Assembly: GCA_003565195.1 (NCBI GenBank) | Contig: PXCX01000087.1 | Span: 1-6,385 of the forward strand | Origin: PVC group bacterium | GTDB taxonomy: Bacteria; Verrucomicrobiota; Kiritimatiellia; CAIKKV01; PXCX01 | Direction: 5' to 3' | Length of the DNA stretch: 6,385 nt | Shown here: in pieces, positions 6,202 to 6,385 of the stretch | How positions within the stretch are numbered: the first letter of the stretch is position 1 | How the letters are laid out: each line of letters opens with the position of its first letter | Made by a program: the position numbers and the translations under genes | The notes under the pieces: generated by a model | Databases searched by the model: none | The model's input: the letters and a program-made list of their open reading frames with translations, nothing else | What the model was told of the DNA's origin: nothing

Positions 6202-6305
6202 CCTGAGTAGGTGTTTAGAGTAAGCGGATTGAGTAAGTGGATTGAGAGTACGTGATATAGAGTACACACCTCCAAGCACCTACTGTCTCTAAACACCTAC
6301 TCAGG
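6202..6305. repeat. Inner 19-bp perfect inverted repeat, arms 6202-6220 and 6287-6305
   Basis: CCTGAGTAGGTGTTTAGAG at 6202-6220 matches 6287-6305 perfectly in reverse complement. The 66-base interior is made of related short words: GAGTAA units on the left half and CACCT words (near 6267, 6276 and in the right arm) on the right half. It could form a long stem on either strand. No T-run follows, so it is not an obvious intrinsic terminator. Confidence 0.85.
6205..6264 (+). repeat. Phased GAGTA direct-repeat array
   Basis: GAGTA occurs at 6205, 6218, 6231, 6246 and 6260, with steps of 13, 13, 15 and 14 bases. The clearest tandem pair is GAGTAAGCGGATT (6218-6230) and GAGTAAGTGGATT (6231-6243), 12 of 13 identical. 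The last two units lie in the word AGAGTAC (6245-6251 and 6259-6265). The array overlaps the left arm of the 19-bp inverted repeat. Confidence 0.7.
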
Positions 6306-6385
6306 AATTTTAGCCTGCCACCTATTCCCTCGAAAGCGGCGCGGCGCGCATTCAAAGAAGACCAGCCGCTTATGGCAAAACTTCA

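Larger units (their letters stand above)
6017..6385. other. 369-base non-coding region with promoter and nested inverted repeats
   Basis: No convincing gene lies here. It holds, from left to right, the flavodiiron leader and promoter, one arm of an 18-bp inverted repeat, a small stem-loop (6146-6162, TTGCGGC-GAA-GCCGTAA, seven pairs including one G-U), a 19-bp inverted repeat with a GAGTA array, and the other 18-bp arm at the window edge. A minus-strand open frame (6027-6296) runs through the repeat arms and shows no protein-like pattern. Confidence 0.75.
6104..6385. repeat. Outer 18-bp perfect inverted repeat, arms 6104-6121 and 6368-6385
   Basis: TGAAGTTTTGCCATAAGC at 6104-6121 is repeated exactly, in reverse complement, at 6368-6385. 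The second arm ends at the last base of the window, so the match may be longer. The arms are 246 bases apart and enclose the 19-bp inverted repeat and the GAGTA array. The left arm lies just upstream of the flavodiiron promoter. No transposase is present between the arms; a non-autonomous element or a pair of repeated intergenic units in opposite orientation are both possible. Confidence 0.8.

Noticed and set aside
6027..6296. Minus-strand open frame of 89 residues upstream of the flavodiiron gene
   Set aside because: It runs through the inverted-repeat arms and the predicted promoter, has no family-like pattern or convincing ribosome site, and looks like chance coding.
6202..6305. CRISPR array
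   Set aside because: Repeats are only 5-13 bases, no unique spacers of regular length separate them, and no cas gene is near.

Overview
The window holds one compact block of six protein genes, all on the minus strand and read from right to left (6016 down to 149). Non-coding repeat-bearing DNA lies at both ends. The host is a bacterium: there are Shine-Dalgarno sites, ATGA start/stop overlaps, and a lipoprotein with a twin-arginine-type signal. The flavodiiron protein suggests an anaerobic or microaerophilic life. Most genes are fairly GC-rich, roughly 55-70% in the stretches I counted. The style of the two uncharacterised envelope proteins makes me think of the PVC superphylum (Kiritimatiellota/Verrucomicrobia-like) or a deltaproteobacterial lineage. 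That placement is a guess; no marker gene is present.

Layout in transcription order: a sigma70-like promoter (6052-6080) and a strong ribosome site drive a flavodiiron protein (4835-6016). Four bases later comes a membrane-anchored TPR-like protein of unknown role (3499-4830). After a 75-base gap comes a BepA-like M48 zinc metalloprotease lipoprotein with TPRs (2107-3423). Then follow a short O6-alkylguanine-DNA alkyltransferase-type protein (1704-2096), a one-pass membrane protein with seven ~22-residue repeats (1042-1707), and an acetamidase/formamidase (149-1045). The last three genes are joined by 4-base ATGA overlaps, so translation is probably coupled. No intrinsic terminator interrupts the block, so it is probably one operon, possibly with a weak internal promoter before the protease gene.

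Together the genes look like stress defence plus envelope maintenance: O2/NO reduction, repair of alkylated DNA, periplasmic/outer-membrane protein quality control, and two uncharacterised membrane-anchored proteins. The terminal amidase is an oddity, being clearly lower in GC (about 38-55% in sampled stretches) from its first codon.

Both flanks contain structured non-coding elements. At 33-98 four GTTCAG units face four CTGAAC units. At 6202-6305 a perfect 19-bp inverted repeat encloses a phased GAGTA array, and it is itself nested inside a perfect 18-bp inverted repeat (6104-6121 / 6368-6385) that runs to the window edge. I see no RNA gene, CRISPR array, transposase, integrase or phage gene. 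I do not see clear proof of a wholly new system; the repeats and the gene combination are the most unusual parts.
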